Below are positions 41,955 to 51,013 of a stretch of 64,000 nucleotides of DNA, piece after piece. This DNA comes from Georgenia sp. M64 (GTDB lineage Bacteria; Actinomycetota; Actinomycetes; Actinomycetales; Actinomycetaceae): assembly GCF_038049925.1 (NCBI RefSeq), contig NZ_CP145809.1, positions 1,054,001-1,118,000 of the forward strand. The letters are read 5' to 3'. The position numbers and the translations under genes were made by a program. The notes beneath the pieces were generated by a model. That model was given only the letters and a program-made list of their open reading frames with translations. It ran no database searches and had not been told where the DNA came from. Numbering within the stretch: position 1 is the stretch's first letter; each line of letters begins with the position of its first letter.

Positions 41955-42967
41955 GTCGCGCTCCGGCGCAGGAGGAGCGCGAACACGGGTGCCCCGACCG
42001 CGGCGGTGAGGATGCCGACGGGCAGCTCCCGCGGCTCGAACAGGCTGCGGGCCGCGGTGTCGGCGAGGAGGAGGAAGACCGCCCCGGCGAGCGCGGACAC
42101 CGGCAGGAGCCGGTGGTGGCGGGGGCCGGTGAGGAACCGCACCGCGTGCGGCAGGACCAGCCCGACGAACCCGATCGAGCCGGCCACGCTCACCAGCGCG
42201 CCGGTGAGCAGGGCGGTGGCGGTGAGCAGGAGCCACCGGGCGCGGCGGACGTCGACACCGAGCGAGGCGGCCGAGACGTCCCCGAACGTGAAGGCGTCCA
42301 GGGTGCGGCCGTGGCCGAGGAGCACGGCGCCGACCACGACGGTCGCGCCCGCCGTGAGCGCGGCGTCGCCCCAGGTGGCCGCGGCGAGGGAGCCCAGGAG
42401 CCAGGAGAGGATCTCGCGGTAGGAGTCCCCGGTGGCGGACCAGAAGATGACGAGGCTGACGACGGCGGAGCCCACCTGGGCCACCGCCACCCCGGCGAGC
42501 ACGGTGCGCACCGGGGACAGCGACCCGGTCCGGCCGGTGGCGAGGGCGAGGGTGATCACGAGCGCCGCTAACGCGCCGGCGAACGCCGCCACCGGCAGCG
42601 CCACCGCGACCCCGAGGACGAGGACGAGGACCGCGCCGACGGCAGCCCCCGAGGAGACCCCCAGCAGGTAGGGGTCCGCCAGGGGGTTGCGCATGAGGGC
42701 CTGCATGACGGCCCCGGCCAGCGCCAGGCCCGCGCCCACCGCCGCGGCGGTGACCACGCGCGGGGCGCGGCCCTGCCAGACGATGGCGTCCTGGATCGTG
42801 GTGAGCGGGTCCGCCCCGCACGTGGCGCCCACCGCCGAGCACGTGTGGTGCAGCGCCGAGGCCCACACCTGGCCGGCCCCGATGTCCGCCTGCCCCAGGG
42901 TGACCGCCCAGGTGGCGGCCACCAGGAGGGCGCCGGTGAGGGCGACGAGGGCGAGCGGGAGCCGCAC
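41951..42967 (-). CDS. FecCD-family ABC transporter permease
   Basis: A 338-residue permease with about ten membrane segments. FecCD landmarks are WQGRAPRVVTAAAVGAGLALAGAVMQALMRNPLADPYLLGVSSGA (given here as the conserved stretch) and GSIGFVGLVLPHAVRFLTGP near the C-terminus. The first extracytoplasmic loop has an unusual pair of cysteines (HHTCSAVGATCGAD). The start is uncertain: GTG 42967 is the first ordinary start codon; a CTG at 43012 overlapping the stop of the binding-protein gene (CTGA) would add 15 residues and fit the overlap pattern of this operon. Confidence 0.88.
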   Translation of the reverse strand: MRLPLALVALTGALLVAATWAVTLGQADIGAGQVWASALHHTCSAVGATCGADPLTTIQDAIVWQGRAPRVVTAAAVGAGLALAGAVMQALMRNPLADPYLLGVSSGAAVGAVLVLVLGVAVALPVAAFAGALAALVITLALATGRTGSLSPVRTVLAGVAVAQVGSAVVSLVIFWSATGDSYREILSWLLGSLAAATWGDAALTAGATVVVGAVLLGHGRTLDAFTFGDVSAASLGVDVRRARWLLLTATALLTGALVSVAGSIGFVGLVLPHAVRFLTGPRHHRLLPVSALAGAVFLLLADTAARSLFEPRELPVGILTAAVGAPVFALLLRRSAT

Positions 42968-43008
42968 CCGGCCGGCGTGGGCCCGGCGCCGCGGTGGCGC
43001 GGTCGTGG

Positions 43009-44034
43009 TCAGTCGGTCCTCCCGAGCTCGGCGAGCTGGTCCGCGAGGTCGGCCGCGGCGGGGACGCTGCGCACCCCCGCCTCGCTGGCCGGGAACGGGA
43101 CGGTGACGTAGCGGCCCTCGCGCACGGCCGTGAGGGTCGCGGTGACCGGGTTGGCCTCGAGCGTGTCGATCTTGTGCTCGGCGGTGTTCCAGGCGGCGTC
43201 GACCAGGACGATGACGTCCGGGTCCTCCTCGGCGACGGCCTCCCAGGCCAGCGACGTCCACGTGTCCGCGACGTCGTCCGCGATGTTCGCCAGCCCGGCG
43301 GCCTCCATGATCATCTGCGGCGCCCCGATCCCCGCGCCCACGTAGGGCGTCTCGGTCCCCGAGGAGTACCACAGGGCCGTGCGCCCGTCGCCGGCCGGCT
43401 CGACCGCGGCCAGCTCGGCGCGCTGGGCCGCGACCAGCTCTGCGGCGGCGTCGGTGCGGCCGAGGACCGCGCCCATCTGGGTGATCTCGTCCATGACGAG
43501 GTCGAAGGTGAGCTTCTCGGGCTGCTGGTCGGGGGCCTTGCAGGCCGACGGTGAGACGTAGGTGGAGATCCCGAGGTCCTCGTACATCGCCCGCTCGCCC
43601 GCGCCGTCGGCGGAGAGGTTGGACTCCCAGCCGGCGTAGACGAGGTCGGGCTCGAGCTCGAGGACGCTCTCGCTCGCCGGGTTCTGCTCGGCCAGGACGG
43701 GTGGCTCGACCTCGGCGAGCCCTCCGGGCAGCGGCCCGTCGGCGAACGCGGTGCCGACGAGGCGGTCCCCGGCGCCGAGCGCGAGGACCATCTCCGTCGC
43801 CGAGGACTTGATCGTCACGATCCGCTCCGGCGGGGCCTCCAGGGTGGTCTCGACCCCGCAGGTGCTCACCGTGAGCGGGAAGTCCGACTCCGCTCCGTCG
43901 GCGGACGCGGAGGCGGTGTCGGAGGTGGCTGGGTCGGCGCCGGCGCCCGCCCCGCACGCGGTGAGCGCAGCGGCGGTGAGCAGCGCGGCGGTGGGGACGG
44001 CGGTCGTGGACAGCAGACGGTGGGCGCGGCGGAT
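43009..44034 (-). CDS. ABC transporter substrate-binding lipoprotein (BtuF/FepB-like), apparent ATC start
   Basis: A periplasmic-binding-type lipoprotein of about 341 residues. A signal peptide RRAHRLLSTTAVPTAALLTA is followed by the lipobox LTAC, then a Gly/Ala/Ser linker. The mature part has ERIVTIKSSATEMVLALGAG, LVYAGWESNLS and WYSSGTETPYVGAGI, typical of class III binding proteins for siderophores or cobalamin. No ATG, GTG or TTG lies ahead of the signal peptide in this frame back to a stop at 44079-44077. Instead, ATC at 44034-44032 sits six bases after a perfect AAGGAG. The first normal start (GTG 43869) would delete the whole signal peptide. Confidence 0.8.
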   Translation of the reverse strand: MRRAHRLLSTTAVPTAALLTAAALTACGAGAGADPATSDTASASADGAESDFPLTVSTCGVETTLEAPPERIVTIKSSATEMVLALGAGDRLVGTAFADGPLPGGLAEVEPPVLAEQNPASESVLELEPDLVYAGWESNLSADGAGERAMYEDLGISTYVSPSACKAPDQQPEKLTFDLVMDEITQMGAVLGRTDAAAELVAAQRAELAAVEPAGDGRTALWYSSGTETPYVGAGIGAPQMIMEAAGLANIADDVADTWTSLAWEAVAEEDPDVIVLVDAAWNTAEHKIDTLEANPVTATLTAVREGRYVTVPFPASEAGVRSVPAAADLADQLAELGRTD

Positions 44035-44137
44035 GGTCGGCTCCTTCGAGCTCGGCGGGGGCCGCCTGGCACGCAGTCACCTCGCTGCACGCCGGCCGGT
44101 GGGGGAACAGGCCGGGGGCCCACGTCCAGGCCCGCGC

Positions 44138-44159
44138 CCCGCGGCACGTCAGCCGCGGG
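44138..44159 (-). terminator. Hairpin after the EEP-family gene
   Basis: A perfect 8-bp stem (cccgcggc with gccgcggg) has a 6-nt loop and lies 27 bases beyond the stop of the minus-strand EEP gene, separating it from the ABC operon. Confidence 0.5.
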
Positions 44160-44186
44160 CACCCGTGGATGATCCTACGCGCCGAG

Positions 44187-45440
44187 CTACCGGCGCCCCA
44201 CCAGGCGCAGGTCCACCCAGACCAGCCGGTGGTCGGAGGTGGGGAACGGGAACTGACCGGTGAGCTCCGAGCCCGGCTCGTCGGCTGCGGGCCAGAAGAC
44301 CCCGGAGCCCGCCACGGGGAGGTGCTTGGAGGGGAGCGCGTAGTCGACCCTCAGGTTCCCCGGCGCGGGGTCGTCGTTGAAGTCGGCGGTGTCCAGGGCG
44401 TCGTCGCCGCGGTGGAGGATGTTCGCCCCGCCCTGGGTCAGTGCCGCCTCCACGGCGCCGGTGGAGGTGGGTTCGGGGTCCCGGACACGAGGGTTCTCGA
44501 GGAGCTGGTCGATGGCACCGGGGACGGAGTCGCCGTCGAGGGGGTCGGCGTTGTAGTCGCCGACGATGACGAAACGCTCGTTCGCCGGCAGACCGCCGCG
44601 CCCGCCGTCGTCGTCGTAGATGTACCCCGCGTCACGCCCGCCGGCGACGTAGTCGGCCCAGAGTCGGATCTCGTCGTGGTTGCGCCGGCCGTTGCGGTCC
44701 TCCACGCCGTCGAAGGTGGGCGGTGTGGGGTGGGCGGCCAGGACGTGGACGGTCCGGCCCCACACCTGCACCGGCACGTCCCAGTGGGACTTGCTGGACA
44801 GCGGCAGCGCGGCCAGCTCGGCGTCGTCGTACCAGTCGCCCGCACCGGCGACGGCGGGGTCGTCCGGCAGGAGCGCGCCGGGCATGTCCGCCCAGCGGAA
44901 GTTCTGGAACGTCCGGACGTCGTCGGTGACGATCGGGTACCGGGACAGCACGACCATGCCGAACTGGCCGGGGAAGAAGCCGAAGCCCAGCGCGTCCCCG
45001 GGGCCACCGACCGTGCCGTCGTTGTCCAGGTCGAGCCCGGAGGGCACCCCGGTGTTCACCGGCGCGGTGTACGCGTAGGGGTAGTGCAGCGGCTCCTCGT
45101 GGTGCTGGGAGACCTCGAGGTAGTTCTCGCGGAAGAGGTCGACGGCGAGACCGTCGTCGTCGTGGTCGAACTCGTTGAGCAGCACGATGTCGGGGCGGGT
45201 GATCTGCAGGACCTGGGCGATGGCCGCGGCCTGCGCGTCGTCGCCCTTGGTGAGGTCCTCGACGAGCTCGCCGGCAGCGGCTCGGTTGAGCGAGGCGTTG
45301 TAGGTCGCCACCCGCACGCTGGAGGGGACCTCGGGGCGGACCTTCGTGGGCGCGTCGGGGTCGGCCGCGGCCGCCGGCGCCAGGGCGGCGGCGGTGACCA
45401 GCACTGCGGCCGCCAGGGCCGCACGGGGTGTCCTCCGCAT
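44187..45440 (-). CDS. Secreted endonuclease/exonuclease/phosphatase family protein
   Basis: A 417-residue EEP-fold protein. Residues 1-about 28 form a Sec signal peptide ending AAAADP. The fold is marked by VRVATYNASLNR, DIVLLNEFDHDDDG (metal-binding Glu), HVLAAHPTPPTFDG, FVIVGDYNADP (catalytic Asn/Asp) and the final SDHRLVWVDLRL. These enzymes cleave phosphodiester or phosphate bonds; a secreted nuclease or phosphatase is likely. ATG 45440 has GGAGGG very close (two bases), so GTG 45449 is an alternative. It is a single gene with a terminator hairpin. Confidence 0.82.
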   Translation of the reverse strand: MRRTPRAALAAAVLVTAAALAPAAAADPDAPTKVRPEVPSSVRVATYNASLNRAAAGELVEDLTKGDDAQAAAIAQVLQITRPDIVLLNEFDHDDDGLAVDLFRENYLEVSQHHEEPLHYPYAYTAPVNTGVPSGLDLDNDGTVGGPGDALGFGFFPGQFGMVVLSRYPIVTDDVRTFQNFRWADMPGALLPDDPAVAGAGDWYDDAELAALPLSSKSHWDVPVQVWGRTVHVLAAHPTPPTFDGVEDRNGRRNHDEIRLWADYVAGGRDAGYIYDDDGGRGGLPANERFVIVGDYNADPLDGDSVPGAIDQLLENPRVRDPEPTSTGAVEAALTQGGANILHRGDDALDTADFNDDPAPGNLRVDYALPSKHLPVAGSGVFWPAADEPGSELTGQFPFPTSDHRLVWVDLRLVGRR

Positions 45441-45745
45441 ACCCTCCACGGTAACAACGCCGCAGGTGAGGCGTAACCCCCTGGGGACGGGCAGTCTCGA
45501 ACAAGCTGGGACCCGGCCGCCTCGCCGGCAGGCCGGAGGGGCACGTCCAGCCGGACGTGCCCCGCCGATCATTCACACCGCGCGCAGCGCGTCGGGGCCT
45601 CGTCCTGCGGCTTGGGTCGGCATGTCGAGCTCAGGGCCTCGGGGTCAGCCTCGTGCGTCCACAGGAAGAGCGGTCGGTCAGGCGGGCGCCATGCACAGGT
45701 CCAGGTCGCGGCTCGCCGTGAGTCGGGACCGGAGGCGCCGGCGAG
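45441..45745. other. 305-bp gap between the EEP gene and proC
   Basis: It should contain the promoter of the minus-strand EEP gene and the 3' end of the proC transcript. Apart from the hairpin at 45538-45563 no gene or regulatory pattern was recognised. Confidence 0.5.
45538..45563 (-). terminator. Hairpin between proC and the EEP gene
   Basis: A perfect 11-bp stem (ggggcacgtcc with ggacgtgcccc) and an AGCC loop. It is 183 bases beyond the proC stop and could end that transcript. Confidence 0.5.
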
Positions 45746-46570
45746 TCAGCTCCCGCTCAGCTCGCGGTCCCGGTCGACGGTCGCCTGGACCCCGCGGACC
45801 ACGGCGGGGGAGAACCCGGCCTCCTCCATGGCGACCAGACCGGCCACGGTCGTCCCGCCGGGGGAGCACACGGTGTCGACGAGGTCGGCCGGGGTGACGC
45901 CGTCGCCGGCCCGTTCGAGCACGAGGCGGGCGCTGCCCAGGACCGCGTGGGCGGCGATCCGCACCGCCTGGGCCTTGGGCAGCCCGTTGCGCACCCCGCC
46001 GCGCGCCAGGGCCTCGATGAAGGTGAAGACGAACGCGGGGGAGGACCCCGCCACCGCGGTGTAGGCGGGGAAGTCCCGCTCGGGCAGGACGAGGGCGGAG
46101 CCGACGGACTCGAAGAGCCCGACGACGGCGTCGACCTGCTCGTCGGTGGTCTCGTCGTTGCCGCACACCGCCGCCATCCCGGCCCCGATCTGGGCGTTGA
46201 CGTTGGGCATGACCCGCACCACCGCCTGGCCGGGTGCGAGCAGGTCGGCCAGGTCCGCGAGGGACGTGCCGGCGGCGAGGGAGACCACCAGGGAGCCGTA
46301 CTCCTCGAGGAGGTCCCGCAGCGGGGCGAGGACGCCGGGGATCATGTGCGGCTTGACGGCCAGGACGACGGCGCCGCCGGGGCCGACGGCCTCGACGAGC
46401 TCCTCGTTCGAGCCGAGGACGTCCACCCCGGTCTCCCGGGCGAGGCTCTGCGCGGAGTGGCCGTGGGCGCTGGTGACCGCCAGGTCCTCCACCGCCACCG
46501 CTCCGGCGGCCACGACGCCCCGCACGATCGCCGACGCCATGTTGCCCGCACCGATGAACCCGACCCTCAT
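45746..46570 (-). CDS. proC: Pyrroline-5-carboxylate reductase
   Basis: A 274-residue enzyme for the last step of proline synthesis, reducing 1-pyrroline-5-carboxylate with NAD(P)H. The dinucleotide-binding motif VGFIGAGNMASAIVRG opens the protein; AVKPHMIPGVL, RVMPNVNAQIGAGMAA, VAGSSPAFVFTFIEAL and VCSPGGTTVAGL are the family signatures. GGGAGAG precedes the ATG. It is divergent from the SDR gene and stands alone. Confidence 0.95.
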   Translation of the reverse strand: MRVGFIGAGNMASAIVRGVVAAGAVAVEDLAVTSAHGHSAQSLARETGVDVLGSNEELVEAVGPGGAVVLAVKPHMIPGVLAPLRDLLEEYGSLVVSLAAGTSLADLADLLAPGQAVVRVMPNVNAQIGAGMAAVCGNDETTDEQVDAVVGLFESVGSALVLPERDFPAYTAVAGSSPAFVFTFIEALARGGVRNGLPKAQAVRIAAHAVLGSARLVLERAGDGVTPADLVDTVCSPGGTTVAGLVAMEEAGFSPAVVRGVQATVDRDRELSGS

Positions 46571-46646
46571 GACTCTCCCGTCGTCGCTTCCCGCTCTCCT
46601 GTCACGACAGTAGGGCCATCACCCGGGACGCGGCATGATGCCACCC

Positions 46647-47426
46647 ATGACGAATGCCGCGCCCGCCCCCGCCGACCGTCGTGCACCGCGGGCCCTGGTC
46701 ACCGGCGCCTCCTCCGGGATCGGCGCGGCCACGGTCCGCCGGCTCGCCCGGGAGGGCTGGGAGGTCGTGGCGACGGCGCGGCGCACCGCCCGCCTGGAGG
46801 CCCTCGCCGAGGAGACCGGCTGCGAGATCTGGACGGCGGACCTCACCGACGCCGCCGACGTCGCCGCCCTGGCCGACCACGTGCGCGCCACCGGGCCCCT
46901 GCACGCGCTCGTCAACAACGCCGGCGGCGCCCACGGCAGCGACCCGGTCGCCGAGGGCAGCGTCGAGGACTGGCGCCGCATGTACGACCTCAACGTCCTG
47001 GCCACCCTGCGGATCACCCAGGAGCTCCTCGACCACGTCGGGGCCGACGGCGGCGGCGACCTCCTCTTCGTCACCTCCACCGCCGCGCACGACACCTACC
47101 CCGGCGGCGGGGGGTACGTGGCCGCCAAGCACGCCGAGCGGGCCATCGCGACCACGCTGCGCCTGGAGCTCGTCCGGCGGCCGCTGCGCGTCATCGAGAT
47201 CGCCCCGGGCATGGTGCGCACCGAGGAGTTCTCCCTCAAGCGCCTCGGCGGCGACGCCGACGCCGCCGCCCAGGTCTACGCCGGGGTGGCCGAGCCGCTC
47301 GTGGCCGACGACGTCGCCGACGCGATCGTGTGGTGCCTGACCCGCCCGGCGCACGTCAACGTCGACACCATGGTCATCCGCCCCCGCGCCCAGGCCTCGA
47401 ACACCCTGGTCGCCCGCGAGGACTGA
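46647..47426 (+). CDS. Short-chain dehydrogenase/reductase
   Basis: A 259-residue SDR. The nucleotide-binding motif is ALVTGASSGIGAATVRRLA, the NAG motif VNNAGGAHG, and the catalytic residues lie in FVTSTAAHDTYPGGGGYVAAKHA (Ser, Tyr-x-x-x-Lys). The family closest in pattern is the NADP-dependent serine/3-hydroxy acid dehydrogenase type (YdfG). ATG 46647 is preferred to ATG 46635/46638 because CATGAT lies seven bases upstream, suggesting a leaderless transcript. It is followed by a hairpin and the ileS leader. Confidence 0.85.
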   Translation: MTNAAPAPADRRAPRALVTGASSGIGAATVRRLAREGWEVVATARRTARLEALAEETGCEIWTADLTDAADVAALADHVRATGPLHALVNNAGGAHGSDPVAEGSVEDWRRMYDLNVLATLRITQELLDHVGADGGGDLLFVTSTAAHDTYPGGGGYVAAKHAERAIATTLRLELVRRPLRVIEIAPGMVRTEEFSLKRLGGDADAAAQVYAGVAEPLVADDVADAIVWCLTRPAHVNVDTMVIRPRAQASNTLVARED

Positions 47427-47470
47427 GCGCTCGCGGACCGGCAGGTCGCCGGCGCACCTCACGGACGGAC

Positions 47471-47498
47471 CGGCCGGTCCTCCCGGGAGGGCCGACCG
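47471..47498 (+). terminator. Hairpin between the SDR gene and the ileS leader
   Basis: A 14-bp arm pair (47471-47484 with 47485-47498) has one mismatch and one wobble; the central CCCGGG gives the loop. It lies just before the -10 of the ileS leader. Confidence 0.45.
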
Positions 47499-47510
47499 GG
47501 GCGGCGGCGC

Positions 47511-47752
47511 TAAACTGCTGCGCACAGGCGTCGACCCGGCCATCACCGGTGAGCCTCCGGAAGAACGGGCTGCCGGCTCCCAGGAGCCGTCGGTCCTACT
47601 AGAACCGGACGGGTGGGCCCGTCACAGCCTGCTCGAGCGGTCACGACCGCGCCCCCGGGCGCGTCGCGGCAAGCGAGGTGGTACCGCGGCTGCGCGCCCC
47701 CGGACGCGCCGTCGTCCTCGCACCCTGTGCCGCCACCGACCGAGGAGCACCA
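47511..47752 (+). promoter_or_regulatory. T-box leader (translational) controlling ileS
   Basis: TAAACT at 47511-47516 fits a -10. The leader shows the isoleucine specifier ATC at 47542-47544 in cATCACCGGTGAGCCTCCGG and the T-box core GAGGTGGTACCGCGG at 47675-47689, whose TGGT can pair with the tRNA acceptor end. Two pairings exclude each other: GCGAGG (47673-47678) with CCTCGC (47716-47721), and TCCTCG (47715-47720) with CGAGGA (47741-47746), which contains the ileS ribosome binding site. Uncharged tRNA-Ile should favour the first and free the start region. This is the translational T-box type known for actinobacterial ileS. Confidence 0.85.
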
Positions 47753-50700
47753 TTGGCCGACCAGCCGCAGCGCTACCCCCTCCACCGCCCCGGCAGCGAG
47801 GTGCAGGCCTCGCCCAGCTTCCCCGCCCTCGAGCGCGAGGTCCTGGACCACTGGGCCGCCGACGACACCTTCCGGGCCTCGGTCGAGGCACGCGAGGCCG
47901 GCGACCACGGCGCCAACGAGTTCGTCTTCTACGACGGCCCGCCCTTCGCCAACGGCCTGCCCCACTACGGCCACCTGCTCACCGGGTACGTCAAGGACGT
48001 CGTCGGGCGCTTCCAGACCCAGCTCGGCCGCCGGGTCGAGCGCCGGTTCGGCTGGGACACCCACGGGCTGCCCGCCGAGCTCGAGGCCGAGCGGATCCTG
48101 GGGATCAAGGACAAGTCCGAGATCGAGGAGATGGGCATCGAGGCCTTCAACAAGGCCTGCCAGGACTCCGTGCTGCGCTACACCGGCGAGTGGCGCGAGT
48201 ACGTCACCCGCCAGGCCCGCTGGGTCGACTTCGACAACGACTACAAGACGCTCGACACCACGTACATGGAGTCCGTCGTCTGGGCGTTCAAGCAGCTCTA
48301 CGACAAGGGCCTGGCCTACGAGGGCTACCGCGTGCTGCCGTACTGCTGGAACGACCAGACCCCGCTGTCCAACCACGAGCTGCGCATGGACGACGACGTC
48401 TACGCCAACCGCCAGGACCCGGCCGTCACGGTCGGCCTGCGCCTGGACACCGGCGAGCTCGCCCTCATCTGGACCACCACCCCCTGGACCCTGCCGTCCA
48501 ACCTCGCCGTCGCCGTCGGCCCGGCCATCGAGTACGTCACCGTCGTCCCGGCCGAGGGGCCCCTGGCCGGTGAGCGGGTCCTCCTGGCCCGCTCGCGCCT
48601 GGCCGCCTACGCCCGCGAGCTGGGGGAGGACCCCGAGGTCGTCGCGACCGCGGTCGGGGCCGACCTCGTCGGGCGCCGCTACCACCCGATCTTCGACTAC
48701 TACGTCGGCCGGCCCGACGACGAGGCGCCCGGACCGAACGCCTGGACCGTCCTGGCCGCCGAGTACGTCACCACCGAGGACGGCACCGGCCTGGTCCACC
48801 AGGCCCCGGCCTTCGGTGAGGACGACATGGCCGTGTGCGCCGCCGCCGGGATCGGCACGGTCGTCCCCGTCGACGACGGCGGCCGGTTCACCGCCGAGGT
48901 CCCCGACTACGCCGGCAGCCAGGTCTTCGAGGCCAACCGGGCGATCATCGCCGACCTCAAGCACGGCACCGGCCCCCTGGCCCGGTCCGCACCGGCCGAG
49001 CGCGCCGTGCTCGTGCGCCAGGAGACGTACGACCACTCCTACCCGCACTGCTGGCGCTGCCGGAAGCCGCTCATCTACAAGGCGGTCTCGAGCTGGTTCG
49101 TCCGGGTGACCGAGTTCCGCGACCGGATGGTCGAGCTCAACCAGGAGATCACCTGGGTCCCGGACCACATCAAGGACGGCCAGTTCGGGCACTGGCTCGC
49201 CGGCGCCCGGGACTGGTCGATCTCCCGCAACCGGTACTGGGGCACCCCCATCCCGGTGTGGGTCTCCGACGACCCCGAGCACCCGCGCACCGACGTCTAC
49301 GGCTCCCTCGCCGAGCTCGAGGCCGACTTCGGGCGCCTGCCCCTGGACCGGGAGGGCCGGCCGAACCTTCACCGGCCCTTCATCGACGAGCTGACCCGGC
49401 CCAACCCGGACGACCCGACGGGGCGGTCGACCATGCGGCGCATCCCCGACGTCCTGGACGTGTGGTTCGACTCGGGCTCGATGCCCTACGCGCAGGTGCA
49501 CTACCCCTTCGAGAACCGCGACTGGTTCGAGAACCACTACCCCGGTGACTTCATCGTGGAGTACATCGGCCAGACCCGCGGGTGGTTCTACACCCTCCAC
49601 GTCCTGGCCACGGCGCTGTTCGACCGGCCGGCGTTCCTCAGCTGCGTCTCCCACGGCGTCGTCCTGGGCTCGGACGGGCGCAAGATGAGCAAGTCCCTGC
49701 GCAACTACCCCGACGTCACCGAGGTCCTCGACCGCGACGGGTCCGACGCCATGCGCTGGTTCCTCATGAGCTCGCCGATCCTGCGCGGCGGGAACCTCGT
49801 CGTCACCGAGGAGGGCATCCGCGAGACCGTCCGCCAGGTCCTCCTCCCGCTGTGGAACACCTGGTACTTCTTCGCCCTGTACGCCGGCACGCTCGACGGC
49901 GGGAAGGGCTACCTCGCCCGGCCGGTCGCGCTCGACGACCCGGCCGCCGTCGCCCGTCTCGACGTCATGGACCGCTACCTCCTCGCGCGCACCCGCGACC
50001 TCGCCGCCGGGGTGCGTACCCAGCTCGAGGCGTACGACGTCCCCGGCGCCACGCAGGCGGTGCGCGAGCACCTCGACCTGCTGACCAACTGGTACGTGCG
50101 CACCTCCCGGCAGCGGTTCTGGGACGAGGAGACCGGCGCGTTCGACACCCTGTGGACCGCCCTGGAGGTCCTCACCCGCGTCATGGCGCCGCTCGCCCCG
50201 CTCGTCAGCGAGGAGATCTGGCGGGGCCTGACCGGCGGGCGCAGCGTGCACCTCACCGACTGGCCCGAGCTGCCCGACGCCGTCGCGGACGACGCCCTCG
50301 TCGCCGCGATGGACGCCGTGCGCGACGTCGTCTCGCTCACCCACGCCCTGCGCAAGGGGGCGAGGATCCGCGTGCGCCAGCCGCTGCGCCGGCTCACCGT
50401 CGTCGTGGACGACCCCGCGGCGCTGGAGCCGTTCGCGGCGCTGGTGGCCTCGGAGGTCAACGTCAAGGACGTCGTCCTGCTCACCCCGGAGCGGTCCCAC
50501 CTCACCGTCGCCCGCGACCTCAAGGTGCTCCCGCGCGAGCTGGACCCGGCCAAGCGCCGGCACACCCAGCAGATCTTCGCCGCCGCCCGTGAGGGCCGCT
50601 GGGCCGAGGCCGACGGCGTGGTCACCCTCGACCTCGACGGCGCGCCGCTGACCCTCGTCCCCGGCGAGTACGAGCTCACCACCCGCATCGACCTCGGTGA

Positions 50701-51013
50701 GCAGGCCGGCGGCCGGGTGGCCGCCGACGTGCTGCCGGGCGGCGGCTTCGTCGCCCTCGAGCTCGAGGTCGACGACGAGCTCGCCGCCGAGGGCTACGCC
50801 CGCGACCTGGTCCGCCAGGTCCAGGACGAGCGCAAGGCGGCGGGGCTCTACGTCGCCGACCGCATCGCCCTGTCCCTGACCGTGCCGGCCGACCGGCTGG
50901 CGTGGGTCGAGGCCCACCGCGAGCTCATCGCGGCCGAGACCCTGGCGGTGGACCTCACCGTCACCGGCGACGACGTCACGACGGCGCAGGTCGCCGTGCG
51001 GAAGGAGGCGTGA
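47753..51013 (+). CDS. ileS: Isoleucyl-tRNA synthetase
   Basis: A 1086-residue class I synthetase of the longer, eukaryote/archaea-like type. The HIGH motif is HYGH (residues 71-74, in [16 protein letters not shown]), the KMSKS motif is in [16 protein letters not shown] near 645, and the editing domain includes [18 protein letters not shown] long C-terminal domain follows the anticodon-binding region. The start is TTG 47753, with GAGGAG five bases upstream; no ATG or GTG is placed better relative to the conserved N-terminus. It is controlled by the T-box leader and overlaps folC by one base (TGATG). Confidence 0.95.
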   Translation: MADQPQRYPLHRPGSEVQASPSFPALEREVLDHWAADDTFRASVEAREAGDHGANEFVFYDGPPFANGLPHYGHLLTGYVKDVVGRFQTQLGRRVERRFGWDTHGLPAELEAERILGIKDKSEIEEMGIEAFNKACQDSVLRYTGEWREYVTRQARWVDFDNDYKTLDTTYMESVVWAFKQLYDKGLAYEGYRVLPYCWNDQTPLSNHELRMDDDVYANRQDPAVTVGLRLDTGELALIWTTTPWTLPSNLAVAVGPAIEYVTVVPAEGPLAGERVLLARSRLAAYARELGEDPEVVATAVGADLVGRRYHPIFDYYVGRPDDEAPGPNAWTVLAAEYVTTEDGTGLVHQAPAFGEDDMAVCAAAGIGTVVPVDDGGRFTAEVPDYAGSQVFEANRAIIADLKHGTGPLARSAPAERAVLVRQETYDHSYPHCWRCRKPLIYKAVSSWFVRVTEFRDRMVELNQEITWVPDHIKDGQFGHWLAGARDWSISRNRYWGTPIPVWVSDDPEHPRTDVYGSLAELEADFGRLPLDREGRPNLHRPFIDELTRPNPDDPTGRSTMRRIPDVLDVWFDSGSMPYAQVHYPFENRDWFENHYPGDFIVEYIGQTRGWFYTLHVLATALFDRPAFLSCVSHGVVLGSDGRKMSKSLRNYPDVTEVLDRDGSDAMRWFLMSSPILRGGNLVVTEEGIRETVRQVLLPLWNTWYFFALYAGTLDGGKGYLARPVALDDPAAVARLDVMDRYLLARTRDLAAGVRTQLEAYDVPGATQAVREHLDLLTNWYVRTSRQRFWDEETGAFDTLWTALEVLTRVMAPLAPLVSEEIWRGLTGGRSVHLTDWPELPDAVADDALVAAMDAVRDVVSLTHALRKGARIRVRQPLRRLTVVVDDPAALEPFAALVASEVNVKDVVLLTPERSHLTVARDLKVLPRELDPAKRRHTQQIFAAAREGRWAEADGVVTLDLDGAPLTLVPGEYELTTRIDLGEQAGGRVAADVLPGGGFVALELEVDDELAAEGYARDLVRQVQDERKAAGLYVADRIALSLTVPADRLAWVEAHRELIAAETLAVDLTVTGDDVTTAQVAVRKEA

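Noticed and set aside
44035-44186. Possible cobalamin riboswitch upstream of the ABC importer
   Set aside because: The leader has GC-rich hairpins and a GGTGCC start, but the conserved B12-box (AGCCAGGAGACC-like) and the CCGGGGAA/GGTCCCGCCACTG blocks are not found. A terminator for the upstream gene explains the best hairpin.
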